From: Aquila chrysaetos chrysaetos
Taxonomy: Eukaryota > Chordata > Aves > Accipitriformes > Accipitridae
Assembly: GCF_900496995.4 (NCBI RefSeq)
Contig: NC_044011.1
Location: forward strand, 18,260,041-18,324,040
Direction: 5' to 3'
DNA length: 64,000 bases
Shown here: positions 1-16,712 of the stretch, one piece after another
Numbering within the stretch: the first letter of the stretch is position 1
Layout of the letters: each line of letters begins with the position of its first letter
Notes under the pieces: model-generated
Database searches by the model: none
Seen by the model: the letters and a program-made list of their open reading frames with translations, nothing else
Told to the model about the DNA's origin: nothing
Made by a program: the position numbers and the translations under genes

Positions 1-5365
<5,365 letters not shown>

Positions 5366-5620
5366 CTTCCCGGTGGAGCCCCTCACGCCGCAACCGACAC
5401 CCCGGCACCGGCACCGCCCCCTCACCACTGCGCCCCACGCGCCGGCCGCTGCTCGCAGTGCGCCTGCGCCTCCGCCTCCCCACCCGCGCCGGGCCACGGC
5501 GCCCGAGGCGCTTGCGCAGTGCTGCCCGCAGGGCCCGACCCCCGACGTCAGTCGGCGCTCTACGCCTGCGCGCCTCGCGCCCGTCTCCGCTTCGGTTCCG
5601 TGCGCCTGCGCGCTCCTGCA

Positions 5621-5635
5621 CCCCCCCCCCCCCCC
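5621..5635. repeat. C15 homopolymer (G15 on the minus strand) in the promoter
   Basis: Fifteen consecutive C between two NRF1-like motifs in the CpG island. Such runs are length-variable and can form G-quadruplex or i-motif structures. Confidence 0.9.
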
Positions 5636-5826
5636 TTCCCGCCGCTTTCTTTACGCCTGCGCAATGCGTTCTCCGCGTCTCGGATGTGTAGCAACGGGGA
5701 GGGCTGCGGCGGCGAGGGCCGCCGCGACGGGACTCGGCCTGCCCAGTGCCCTCCAAGATGGCGCCGTTTCCATAGCGACAGCGCGGAGGCGCCTGGCCGG
5801 GACCTCGGCGGGGTGGTGAGGCCGCC

Positions 5827-6021
5827 ATGGCGTTGCCAAACGCCCCAAAGCCAGGGGCTGAGAGGGAGAAGGCTGCTTGCAGCAGTTGTGTTTTTCATAC
5901 AGATAGCTTGCCGTTTGTGTTCAGTGGGCGCGCCTGCAGAGAGCTGGAGCCCAGAGGTCCCTCCCTGGGCAGGAGGATCGGCATCTTGTTTCTGGAAACA
6001 GAGCTTGGAAAGGAGACCTGA
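5827..6021 (+). other. Unrecognised 64-codon ORF with near-perfect Kozak context
   Basis: ATG at 5827 sits in GCCGCCATGGCG, which matches the full Kozak consensus, and opens 64 codons to a TGA at 6019-6021. It lies at the downstream edge of the CpG island on the strand opposite DYNLT1. The translation has no recognisable domain, signal peptide or membrane span. A possible splice donor (GTG/GTGAGG, exon end 5815) lies just before it and would remove it from spliced RNA. It may be a micropeptide of a divergent transcript, an upstream ORF, or chance in GC-rich sequence. No homolog is recognised. Confidence 0.2.
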
Positions 6022-6173
6022 GTGTGTCATGTATGCCCAGAAACTGAAGAAAACATGGAAAGACATGAAGAATATGTGCATTCTTACAGCATCTGCATAA
6101 TCGGATGCTGTTATTTTTAGCAGCCAGAATCAGAATCTAGACAAAGGGCACAATTTTCACAGTTTATGGATTT

Positions 6174-6187
6174 TGTGTGTGTGTGTG
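6174..6187. repeat. Short (GT)n tract
   Basis: About seven GT units, immediately upstream of the CR1 fragment. Confidence 0.7.
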
Positions 6188-6194
6188 CATGTAG

Positions 6195-6640
6195 CGTTTA
6201 CAGATTGCCTCAATTACTGATGATACCAACCTCTGAGAGCTACTCTAGACAGTAGAAGATGCTGTTCAGGTTCAGAGTGGCCTGGATGAACTGGAGAAAT
6301 AGTCTGAAGGAAAGAGAAAATAACTTTCTGGGGGCAAGTGCAAAGGCCTATACTGAGGCAGGAATAACCAGCTCTATAAATGCAGACAGAGCAGGACCAG
6401 CTCACTCGGTAGCCATTCCATAGACAAGAGTGTAGGGGGGTGTATTAGGTACTATTTACCTCAATTTGTCATATGGTGCTGTTAAAAAAAGGAGATGCCG
6501 TACTGGGACGTGTAAACGGACATATAGCTTGCAGGACATGGGAAGCAGCTTTCCTGTTGCACTCTGCAATAAGACCTCACAAGGAATATTGTGTCCAGTT
6601 TTAGGTGGTGTATTTCAAGAAGTTTGAAGGAGTTACAGCC
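6195..6640 (+). mobile_element. Decayed CR1 LINE fragment, sense orientation
   Basis: Non-LTR retrotransposon remnant. Landmarks of the CR1 3' part of ORF2 appear in order: GATGATACCAAC near 6220, GGCAAGTGCAAAGGCC near 6333 and GGAATATTGTGTCCAGTTTT near 6582. In the family these correspond to GATGACACCAA, GGCCAAGTGCAAGGTCC and TATTGTGTCCAGTTCTGG. Substitutions and indels leave no open frame. The copy is 5'-truncated and lacks the terminal 3' tail. Edges are approximate. Confidence 0.75.
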
Positions 6641-6649
6641 TCAGGGCCC

Positions 6650-6940
6650 GAGTGTGCCAACAGACCTCAGCTGCCCTGATCAGCCTCAGCTGTGGCCTCT
6701 ACCCCTGTGTCCTCTGCTCCAGGCCTGTCTCTGATGGACCTTGGCCCTACATTTTGACCTTGTCTCCAGTCCTGTGTCAGGCCCTGCCTCCTGTTTCTCC
6801 TGAAGAAGACGACTCTGACCAGTCACCTCGCTTTGGGATGGTGTGGGCAGCCTGCGGGCAGCACCCACTCTGCCTGCGCCCCGCTGGGATACGGCAGGAC
6901 TGCGGCTGGCTGCTGAGCTTGCCCTCGGCCCCTCTCTGAG
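6650..6940. other. GC-rich, CTG/CCTG-rich block of unknown class
   Basis: Directly after the CR1 fragment is a 290-bp block richer in GC than its surroundings. It has quasi-repeated CCTGTGTC, CTCCAG and GGCCCTG/GGCCTGT words. It is open on the plus strand (6652-6939, 95 codons) and on the minus strand (6686-6952) mainly because stops are rare. No homology is recognised. It could be an unclassified repeat, LTR-like remnant or regulatory block. Confidence 0.35.
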
Positions 6941-6949
6941 GCCTGCGCT

Positions 6950-9900
6950 CATTGCTCCTGCCAGCCAGAAAGCAGAGGCAAAAAAGTGAGGACTATGGGA
7001 AGGCTGAACAAGTCGTGCTTGTTTAGACAGAAGAATAAAAGGCTATAACTTGGTTATATTATTAGCATGTATAAAATACCGCAGCAGTTTTCCGTGTCCA
7101 GGGGCGAGAGGGAAAAATACAATGAGTTAAAACTGTAGCAGTTAAGGCTTTGGTTAAGTATTAGGGGAAAGCTAGTGGTAGGGCTAATGTTCATCTGACT
7201 GGATTTGTGATACTACAAATCTGTCACTGTGGGTAGTTACAATCCTCAGGTTATTTCTTGTCTTTCATTTAGGTAAAGTTTTGCCTGAAATGAAGGCCCA
7301 AATCATCCAAACATTCTTTGCTGAGCATGACTCTGTGCCTCGCTAACAGTTGCTTTGTCTTTGGTGATACAGTTGAAGGTGATTAAACTTGACATATACA
7401 GGTGGATATGTTTGAACCTATTTAACTTACTGAGGTTATAAAATTGCAGGCTGTTTAATTTTGCCATGTAAATAGAGTTGCAGGGCTTTGTTTAATTTTA
7501 ACTGAAAATAATATTTCTTAAAACACCCAAAACACTAAGAAGGGCTTCTGCATTGTATATACAATTTATCTGGTAGAGCCAGGAACAAGAAAGGAGATCA
7601 ACCTCCAAGAACAGCCTCTCTTCTTTTCCAGAGTTTGAAATAATTTGGATGTAATTTTGAATTTCATTACTCACACTTGGTTCTGTAATAGTCTGAATTG
7701 GTATAGCCAATCCAAATAATATTTTAACTTTTAATAGTTATCTGAGATCAGATTTCTAGTTGTGAGGTAAAAGAATATTCTTCTTTTTGCAGGTGCATAA
7801 AAAATGAATTCTTTTTAACTTCTACCTGTACCAATTGCTTTGTCATTCAGACCTGAATAGAAAACTATTTTGTTTCCAGGAAAGAGCTGTTTACGATACA
7901 AGCAGAGTTTTCTGTGCGAGTCCTGGGGACATTGAGGTTAGTAGTAGTTTCACATCTATAGTATCAGAAAAAGAAATGATGTAGAACTCAAAGCCACTTC
8001 TCTTCCTGAGTGTGGCTTGAAGACTGAGCATATTTTGATGATATCGGTCAGCTTTTATAGTGTCTTGTGCCAAGTCTCTTTTTAATGTTAGAAAAATGAG
8101 TAACTTCTCTTTGATTGCTAGTCACTGTTGCTGGTAACAAAACCAGAGACTTGGCAAAAGCTGTTGTAACCCTAGAGCTCTTTGTTGAATGCATTTGCTT
8201 TTAGCTGTTTTGGGGATGCTCCTCTGTACGTATGTCAGTCTAATTTCGGTGCCCAGAGGAAGGAAAGGGGGTGGAGAACAGCCACCAGTTTTCTTTAAGG
8301 AAAGATAAATAATAAGAGTGCTACTCATCTCTTTAAAAGCGGTTTACTTCCACACATCTTTCTTTGACGGCTGCTGAAAAGGTAAGGACATCGTTTTAAT
8401 CTATTCTATATGACATTGCACAGGGGGATGCATTTTTACTTACTGGGATGGTGTTTTTTCAACTGCAAAGATTTCATGGAAAGACCACAATGGGAACTTA
8501 AGTGTTTGTGTTGTTTTGTTTTGGTTTTTTTACTTGAAGTGCTGGGATGGGATGTTATTAAAATCCCAAGACATAACTTTAGTAGAACATTATCAAAGAA
8601 CTTGTAATTTGCATGTGTGTGTGCGAGGATGTGAAAATTAAACTGTTGCAGCCAGGTAGTATGAAATAACACTTGTAATTTTCTTAACTAAGAATAAATG
8701 TATGTGATTGGCCTTTGCAGAATAGAAAATAGCCACAAATTACAGTAGCTTTTGTGGTCATTTTTACTCTGAACCTTCTTAATCTGTGTCCTAGCTACTG
8801 ATGTATTACATCCATCTTCTGGGTTAATGCATGAAGTAATCCAATTATCTCAAGTCAATGAAGGCTGTGACTTTAGAAGATCAGTTTATTTATACTTATT
8901 TAATTGTCATTATTTTGCTAATGCTTAAGGATCTGAAAGAGATCACCAATACATTACATACAAAATTGCTTTAAGAAAAAGCTTGCTAAGTCAGGCATTT
9001 CTAAGTTCAAAAACTTAAAAAATTAAGCTACCTTTTTGCAAACTTAATCTTGTCTTAGGTAGGCCTTTTGATTGACCTCCAGTGACATAACTACATACTA
9101 TTTTAGCCTGATATAAAAAAAAAAAGGCATGGTCATCTCAGATGGCACTGTGTGCATGCATGTCTCCCTCTCCTAAGGTGTGACCAGGTTGGTTGTCCCA
9201 TCTCCTTTATGATGGCTTTGAGACTTCACATGATATTTTCAAAAAGCTGCTGATCCATCTGCAAGCTGCCTGACACAGGATTATTTAAAATAATTCTTGA
9301 ACAAAATATTTTATGTGGGCTTTGTGCTGAAGAGGGGGAAGTGTCATGGCATTTACTAAAAAGGTTGCTGTTGCTTTTGGTTTTACATAGAAGATGCTTG
9401 GCTTTGAGGTTAGCTGGCTGTGTAAAACAGCTAGCTAGCTGGTTTCAGTGGGTAAACATGAAAGGAGGGCATCTGTAAAGGTTTTTAAGATTGTTTTTTC
9501 CTGTCAAGGAGGGTCATTACTGAAAACACAACTTCTTTATTACTGCCAAAAAAATAATCTAATGCAGATGGCTTCGGTGTTAGAAAAGCTCTTCTTTTAC
9601 AATGGTAGAGAGATTTTTCAGTCCAATTTGAACACCTCTGTGAAATGATTATGAGTTCAGTCTGTTGTGGGGCACAAGGATTATCTCCCATTTGGGGGGA
9701 TATAATTATTTATTCTTAAAGCTATCTCATCATTAAGCTAGATTGAGTTATCTTTGAATGTGCAAGAAAAATTAACGGAACATGACGATTGTCAGAGCTT
9801 AAATCTTCATGAAGATTTAAAAAAAACCCAAACAACTAACTGTAGGAATGTCCAGGTGCAATATTGATAGAGCTGCTGTCTACATGCTGTGTTTTAAGTT

Positions 9901-12366
9901 TTATTCTCTGCAGCGTGTGATGGTCTTGGCCAGCGGTGAGAGTGCCACAGTGGCTTTTTCCCTCCCAGCATAGTGCAGATACTGTAGGACATAGGGCTCC
10001 TGGCACTTGGCTCTGCAGTAAGTTTGTTGTGTTGTTTGGTGCCAGAAGATGATCCTAGTCTCTCCATCCTGGTCCCTGTTGGCAGTCTACTGCTGGAGTT
10101 AAATTCAGTGCTTGTGATTTATCACTGTGAATAGGGTATGAAGTGTAGCAGTAGACCAAGTGGTTTTGATGATGGTGTTTGTAGTATCCCTGATGGGCTG
10201 AGGTTGAATGCTTTTATGAAGAATCCTGCCCTGGCTAGGGGGAATAGTTGTGAGCAAGACAAAGTGGAAACAGGGGAGGCTCCAAGCTGTTCCTTCCCTC
10301 ACACCATTTAAATATGTGCAAGCTTGAATAGCTGAAAACATATTTTTTTAAAAATTCATATGCATCTCTAAATAAGAATCTGTATGCCCTCAATATTTTT
10401 CATACACTAAGATGTCATCTGAAACCCATTTCCCAAACCAGGTTTGAAATATAGAAGACTTTGTGCTCTTTCTGTGAAAAAGAAAGGTAGCCCTTTTTTT
10501 AAAGAATTTGAAGGAGATATCAAATACCAACTATTTCTGTGCTTGCTTAACTGCATATGTTGTTCTTGGTAACTGTTTTACCATGGCACGTTCTTAACAG
10601 CTCTGTAAGACATTCATATATTTTCTTTAAGATCATTAGGGTGGTTTTATTGGAGCCACCTAATAATGACTATCATGAATTTGCTAGCTTTTACTGATGC
10701 TTCAGCAGGATTTTCTGATGACGTTGTAGATACGCTAGCCATTGGAAATCCTAGGAGCTTATAGAAAATGTAACTTAAGCTGTAATGGGTGTTTTGGTAT
10801 CCTGTGTAGTGCAGAGGTCCCTGAGTTTGTACTGACTGCTCTTTCAGATTGTATTGACTTAAATGGATTTGAAAGCTCTAAATGTGCTCATCAATCCTGG
10901 GAGGTATTCTTGAGGTAAAAGATGAAGGCAAGTGAAAGATGCAGGGGCCTTTGAAAATGACATAGATTGTGTTTAAAAATTGCTCAGGCTTTTTATGTTT
11001 CAACTGAGTAATTTCCTGTGAAATTGCAGTTGGTAAGGAAATAAAATATGATTATGCCTATCTCTGTTTCTTTTGTTTCCACAGGAAACCAATCTTTTTT
11101 TTTTCCTTTGTTAACACTGCTTCTGTGAAATGCTTTGTCCTTTTGGTGTCTGTTGAAGGGTTTTACGAAAAATTATAAAAGAATGGAATGCATACTGTTT
11201 ATAAATACAAATTATCACCTCCTGCTTTTTTTTGTGGGAAATTAAGTAACTCAATTGGGGCAAACTGTATGTAAAGTAATTCCCTGCACTGACAAAAATA
11301 CATTGTCACTATATATCTGAAGTTTTGGTGGTTTTTTCTTTTTTAAACTTAAAACTCACAGTATTTTAAAATAATGATTCAGCAATGCAGATAGTTGGTC
11401 AGATTGTCAGCTGACGTCCATCAGTGAAGCATCAGTAACTGCTTTGGGAAAGCTTGACCCTTCTGTCCTAGTGTCTAGAATTTCTGCCTAGAGCCTGACT
11501 GTATTTATTTAGCTTAGATTAAGTTTGAAACATTAAACCAGTTTTCATATACACATCTTTTAATATTTGGTGTACCATAAGTGGAACTGCCTTACGTTTC
11601 TTGTAATACACACTAGACAATAGACAGTAGTATTAAAACTGAATATGGTGTGTAAGTTGAATTAGATTGAATAATCAGTTTCTTTCTCTACTTCGCTGCA
11701 AAGTATATTAAAATTATTTTCTATTTTAGTGGGAGTTTTACAAAAGTGAGGTCACAGAATATATCCAAAATACAGTTGTGATTCTTTTTTAATTTTATAC
11801 TTCTCATATATTTGTACATTAACAGCATCAGTTTGGGGCCAAAATCGTTAGTGCACTGAGGTGGAAATAATATATATCTTAACTCTTTAGTGTTTGTGTG
11901 TATTAACAAAGATAATAGCATTATTGGGTATTAAACTGTTTATCTAGACTTAACAGATATAGGTAATTGATAGAAGTGACTCTTAGAGGGTGTCTTTCCC
12001 TCTTTCCTCTTAGGCTTGTGATGTTTTGTCTTTTCAGTAAGATCAGATTAGAAGGGGGCATTTTTGTCTCAACCAGTATGACTTTTCCAGTCATGGGGCC
12101 TGTAGGCCTGTGTTCAAAACTAACTTAAGCTTCTTTATTGGTTGTTTTATGTTGACTGTATAAAAATTGTGAAGGTACATGACTGAGTGTTAATGGACAA
12201 TATGGTGAGATTGTCTGAAAAATGAGACTGTCTTAAAACCTATCCTGTATCTGCATTAGTGCATGAAAGGTCTGCGTATAGCAAAATGTGGTCTTCACAT
12301 ACTATTTGAAATGTCTTGCAGAGGTGAGGAGAAGAGATAATAACATGTATTCTTTTTTTTCCCTAG
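6950..12366. other. Region upstream of SYTL3 coding exon 1; no coding gene seen
   Basis: AT-rich sequence between the DYNLT1 CpG island and the first SYTL3 coding exon. It has poly-T and poly-A stretches and a perfect AGCTAGCTAGCT palindrome near 9430. The listed open frames are 60-80 codons with no domain signature. If SYTL3 transcription starts near the CpG island, this is a 5' intron; otherwise it is intergenic. Confidence 0.6.
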
Positions 12367-12833
12367 GTCCAGAAATCTCAAATGTACAAGACCAAATAAA
12401 AAAACCCAGCATTCCCCCCCACTCCTTTACTCCATCTCTTGGTGAATTCTCCCTCCATCTGGTGACAGTTAAAGCCCTATCTAGGACCTTGCTGCAAGCT
12501 CTCATCTGTTTTGGAACCACTCTCAGCAAAAAAAAAAGAAAAAAGAAAAGAACAAGGAGTTTTTTCATGTGAGAAAGACAAGACTGTTGTGACCTTGCTA
12601 ACTGTTCATATTCCCTGGGTAGCAGAGACACTTAAATGATGATGTGTGTGAAGACAGACACAGTTATTTTTCTCTCTGGGGTATGACACAGCAAACGTAT
12701 CACCAGTCAAGTAAGAGCGCAGGCACTTAGTAAACACTCAGACTACATTATACTCTATAACGTAGTATCCATCGTTCTGGATGTAGTAGAACCATAGGAC
12801 AGTAGTCTACAAAATAAGTGAAGTTTGGGGAAA
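12367..12833 (+). other. SYTL3: Candidate SYTL3 5'UTR sequence
   Basis: A strong acceptor (a T8 run then CCCTAG) ends at 12366. From there sequence runs without an obvious better acceptor to the start codon at 12834. A weaker acceptor (pyrimidine tract, then GACACAG) ends near 12690. Human SYTL3 is known to have non-coding 5' exons. Which acceptor joins the coding exon cannot be settled from sequence. Confidence 0.3.
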
Positions 12834-15800
12834 ATGGCCTGTGAATTTAATCTAAACTTCCTTAAGGAATTGGAACGAGAGGCTGTTCTAGAAGTCCTGT
12901 ACCGTGACCAGATGGTGAGAAAAACAGAGGAGGAAAGAATAAGGTATCTGCCGTTCCCCTATTCCTGTATTTCTGTTCCTTTTTTCTCTGAAGTACTCTT
13001 CTTCTTCTTTGCTGTTCTTCCAAATGTCTTCCTTTTTTAACTTCTTGTTAGCTAATGGCTTTTTATTCTTTGGGAAAACTAAGGGTTATCCAGAGCCTCT
13101 TGGATTTGCCATACTATTGGCTACTCTACCGTAAAGATGAGCAAATACTGTTCAGTGAATAATCTATTGGATGAATTTTGCTTCTAGCCTTCATGGAAAG
13201 CTCAGTTGCTGCCTGTATTTTTTCTATGGCATTCTCATCATGTTCCTATGTGTGTCTATATAGTCCTGGTAACACAAAACATGTTCACATCTTTGGCTGG
13301 CTTATTTAACTTGTGTTGTGGCAAGACTGGAGTTGAGAATCATTGGATACCTGCTCATTGTGCTGAATCCATTGTTGTCCCTTCTCGCATACAACAGGTA
13401 GCAAGTGCACCACACTGTCTCAGAGGTTGTAACAAGTGTCAATAGGTATCGTTGATTAGGAGGATTCTATTTAATTATTTCACACTATGTAAGCATCTCA
13501 GTTGTGAAGGATAAGGGATAATCTTCCAGCATTTTATTTGCTTTATATCAGGGCTAGGGCAAGGATTTCCCTGCAGTTTGTACCCTGCTTTGTCACATTG
13601 CATCCCCATGTAAAACAGGGTATTCATGTTGCTAAGTTAGAAGTTTTTAGTCTCTTAAATGTAGAAACTCAAACTTTGTTTACAGCAAACATTTATGTAA
13701 GTATTACTGGACATATTAAATGATTGTGGAAAGTAAGTAAAGGCTTATAAAGAAAGTCTGAACTGGTTAGAAAATCCCTGACAACCATTGATGGTGTAGC
13801 TAATAAAAACATAGATCTTGATTATTGGTACGTGTAATGGAAGCAAAGTTAATGAAAGGGAGAGGTTTTGATATTTTGGTCTGATGTGGTTTTTATTTAA
13901 CTTTTAGATGATGCATTTGTTATGATTATTTTTGCTTGATGGAAGATTTGATTCTTGGATAAATATGATAAAAAACACCATCAAATGAAAGGGAGCACCA
14001 TTTAGTCTCAGTTTTTGTATGTGAATACACAGTCACTTGCACACACACTTTCAGTGCCCTGCCCTGAGCCTGCATAACTGACATGAACAGAACCCCGTTT
14101 ATACTAGACTACTCTGTGTGCGCAGCTGTGGTTGCGTATACAGTCATAGTGCAAAAATGCTGTGTGTAGACACCTTCAGACAGTGTTCAGTTGAGGTCAG
14201 ATTTGAGGGCATATCTCCCACTAGTAATGCTATTGCACAATCAGGATATTAGGGGTATTAGCTTGTGACCTACTTGGGGTTTTTAATCTATTTAAATTTT
14301 TTTAATTTTTTTTTTTTTTTAACCTGGGGCATTAGGAAACTGAAACTGCAGCTGCAGCAGCTTCGATGGAAAGGGGCAAGAAATATAAACCATGAATACC
14401 AGGAGAGATCTTGTGCTCGCTGTCAGAAATCACTTGGGTTATTGATGAACAGAGGTGCAGTATGCAATGGGTGCAGTCATCGAGTGTGCTCCGAATGCCG
14501 TGTCTGCCTGAATCCCTGCCTTTGGAAATGCACTGTTTGTTATGCTCATGGGTAAGAAATTTTACTGGTTTGGATAAGTGCTGGTTTACACTGGTTATCC
14601 GGTGGATGCACACTGGTTTTGTGTGTATCTGTTGCTTTAAACAATTAATGAAACAAAGCCTCTGGTGGAACGAAAATGTTGGATGAAGTCCTGGTAGCAA
14701 TGAAATTGATGGGAATTTTGTGTTATACTTCATGTAGTCAGGTTTTCCCTTCCTGTAGTTAGCAGAATGGATCTTCAGGGTAGGCTGAAGTAGCGTGACA
14801 AAGATGGTAACGGCAAGTATAGGAACAGTTGTTAGTTTCTGAACTGCAGATACAACTCCTTCCCCTGACTCAATACTGAACCAGGGCATCATAACAAGTT
14901 GCTGAAGTTGCTGTGTTTTGGTATAGTATTTTGGTGTAGTATAGCCGATTTCTCAATGATTTCCTAATCTTGATTTTTTTTGCCTCATACTACAGGAGTG
15001 AGGAACCTGGATTGATGAATAATTTGAAGTCATGTTTTATATACATTTAAAACCGAGAAAGCATTAATAACATTATCAGGAATTGTTTAAATGTGGTCAG
15101 AAATCCAAATCTGTTTACCTTGAATTAGTTGGGTTTTTTTTCTTTTACTACGTCACCTTGGTTTTGTTTTCCAGGAAACAATCTTTGACTGTATTGGTAC
15201 AATTTTTATATCAAAATACTTCATCATAGTCTATTCTATTAATCAGAATCTTTCTAAACCAAATAGTTTAGCTATATTTCCACCTTTGATGAAAAGTAAT
15301 GTTAGGTAGGCAAAGAAAGATAGTTTTGGGAATGAATCAACAGCTGTGCTGGATGATATATATCCCTGTACAAAGGGTGAGGATTTGGATGAAATTTTAC
15401 TTGATGCCAACACAAGATTAATGCATTACTTTACTCCCTCTTAAGATGCCGAAATGAGATTTAAATAATGCCTGGGAAATGTAAGGCAAGGTATTGGTCT
15501 TAAACTAAGTGAATTTCTACTACTAGTTTGAAGTAATTTTCTATAGTTTGGAAGAGACTATAAACTGTCACTAAAAAGATGTTCTCTGAATCCTCAGTTT
15601 ATTTTGCAGCTTATACATGAATAGGCAGATTAGTTTCATCTATATTTGATACAAAGCAGTTACTAGATTTTGGTGCATATATTTCTCTACACGTGCTTCA
15701 CGCTATATGCACTAAAAGGAAAGGTTAAAAAGTTAACTTTCCATATCCTCCTCTAGATACCTTCCTCTACTTCTTCTTTTAAATTGATTTCCAGTTATTT

Positions 15801-16680
15801 GGTGGCCACAGTGGAAATCCCCTATAGAGAGCAGCTAGTTGTTAAGCTGCCTTGTATAGTGCTGCACAACCTTAATTATTTCATAAGCTTGTCCAGATAT
15901 TTAATGGTAAAACCAGGAAAGCATTATTTAAATGAATTAAAAGACATTTTTACTTTTCCTTGAGGAAATTACTTCTTTTTTTTTTCTTGCTAACATAGAG
16001 GAATTATTTAGCTGTCATGGAAATTCTCTTTATAACAGAGAGAGCAGATTTGATCTTGTTTAGTCACAATGCAAAGTCCATTAAAATCAGTCAGACTTCC
16101 GTTGCCTTCAGTGAGCTTTACATCAAGACTACAAATCTCGAGAAGGGTAGGGAGTGCAGTAGTGTGGTAAATACTACTCAGTGCTTTTTGTTTGCCCTGG
16201 TGAGGGGAAAATAGGATGACTAAGAAGCATAAGAGCTGATTTTCAAGTCCTGAGCAACTGTAATTTTGAGTCTTGGTTACCGCTAGAGTATTTTTTCCTG
16301 AACAAAATGTTATCAGCAGCAGCACTACTGAGACTCTCTCCTAGATGCTAGGGTCATGTTTGTAATGAACATGCTTAAATGCCTCAGTGAAAGAGCATGC
16401 AGGGATAGGTGAATGTTTGTTGTTTACAAAATAAGAAATTTAAAAAGCCTTGTGGACTGACAAAGTTTGTATCTTTCCCCTGGAAGAGGCATCACTTATG
16501 TGAATGGAGTTGGTATAGTGTGTTTTATTGTTTTTTTTTAAAAGGAATCCTGTCTTCTAGAAGTCTAGAAAGACATTTGCTTTGAAGGAGTGTAGTCTGT
16601 TTTACCTGACAAGGATAGTTTTTTATCAGCTTAATTGTCACACTTTTAGTCATAGCTTAGCTTAACACACTCTTTAGCCT

Positions 16681-16712
<32 letters not shown>

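Noticed and set aside
14332-14892. 186-codon minus-strand frame
   Set aside because: It is antisense to SYTL3 exon 2, whose zinc-finger coding is unambiguous; the antisense frame has no family resemblance.
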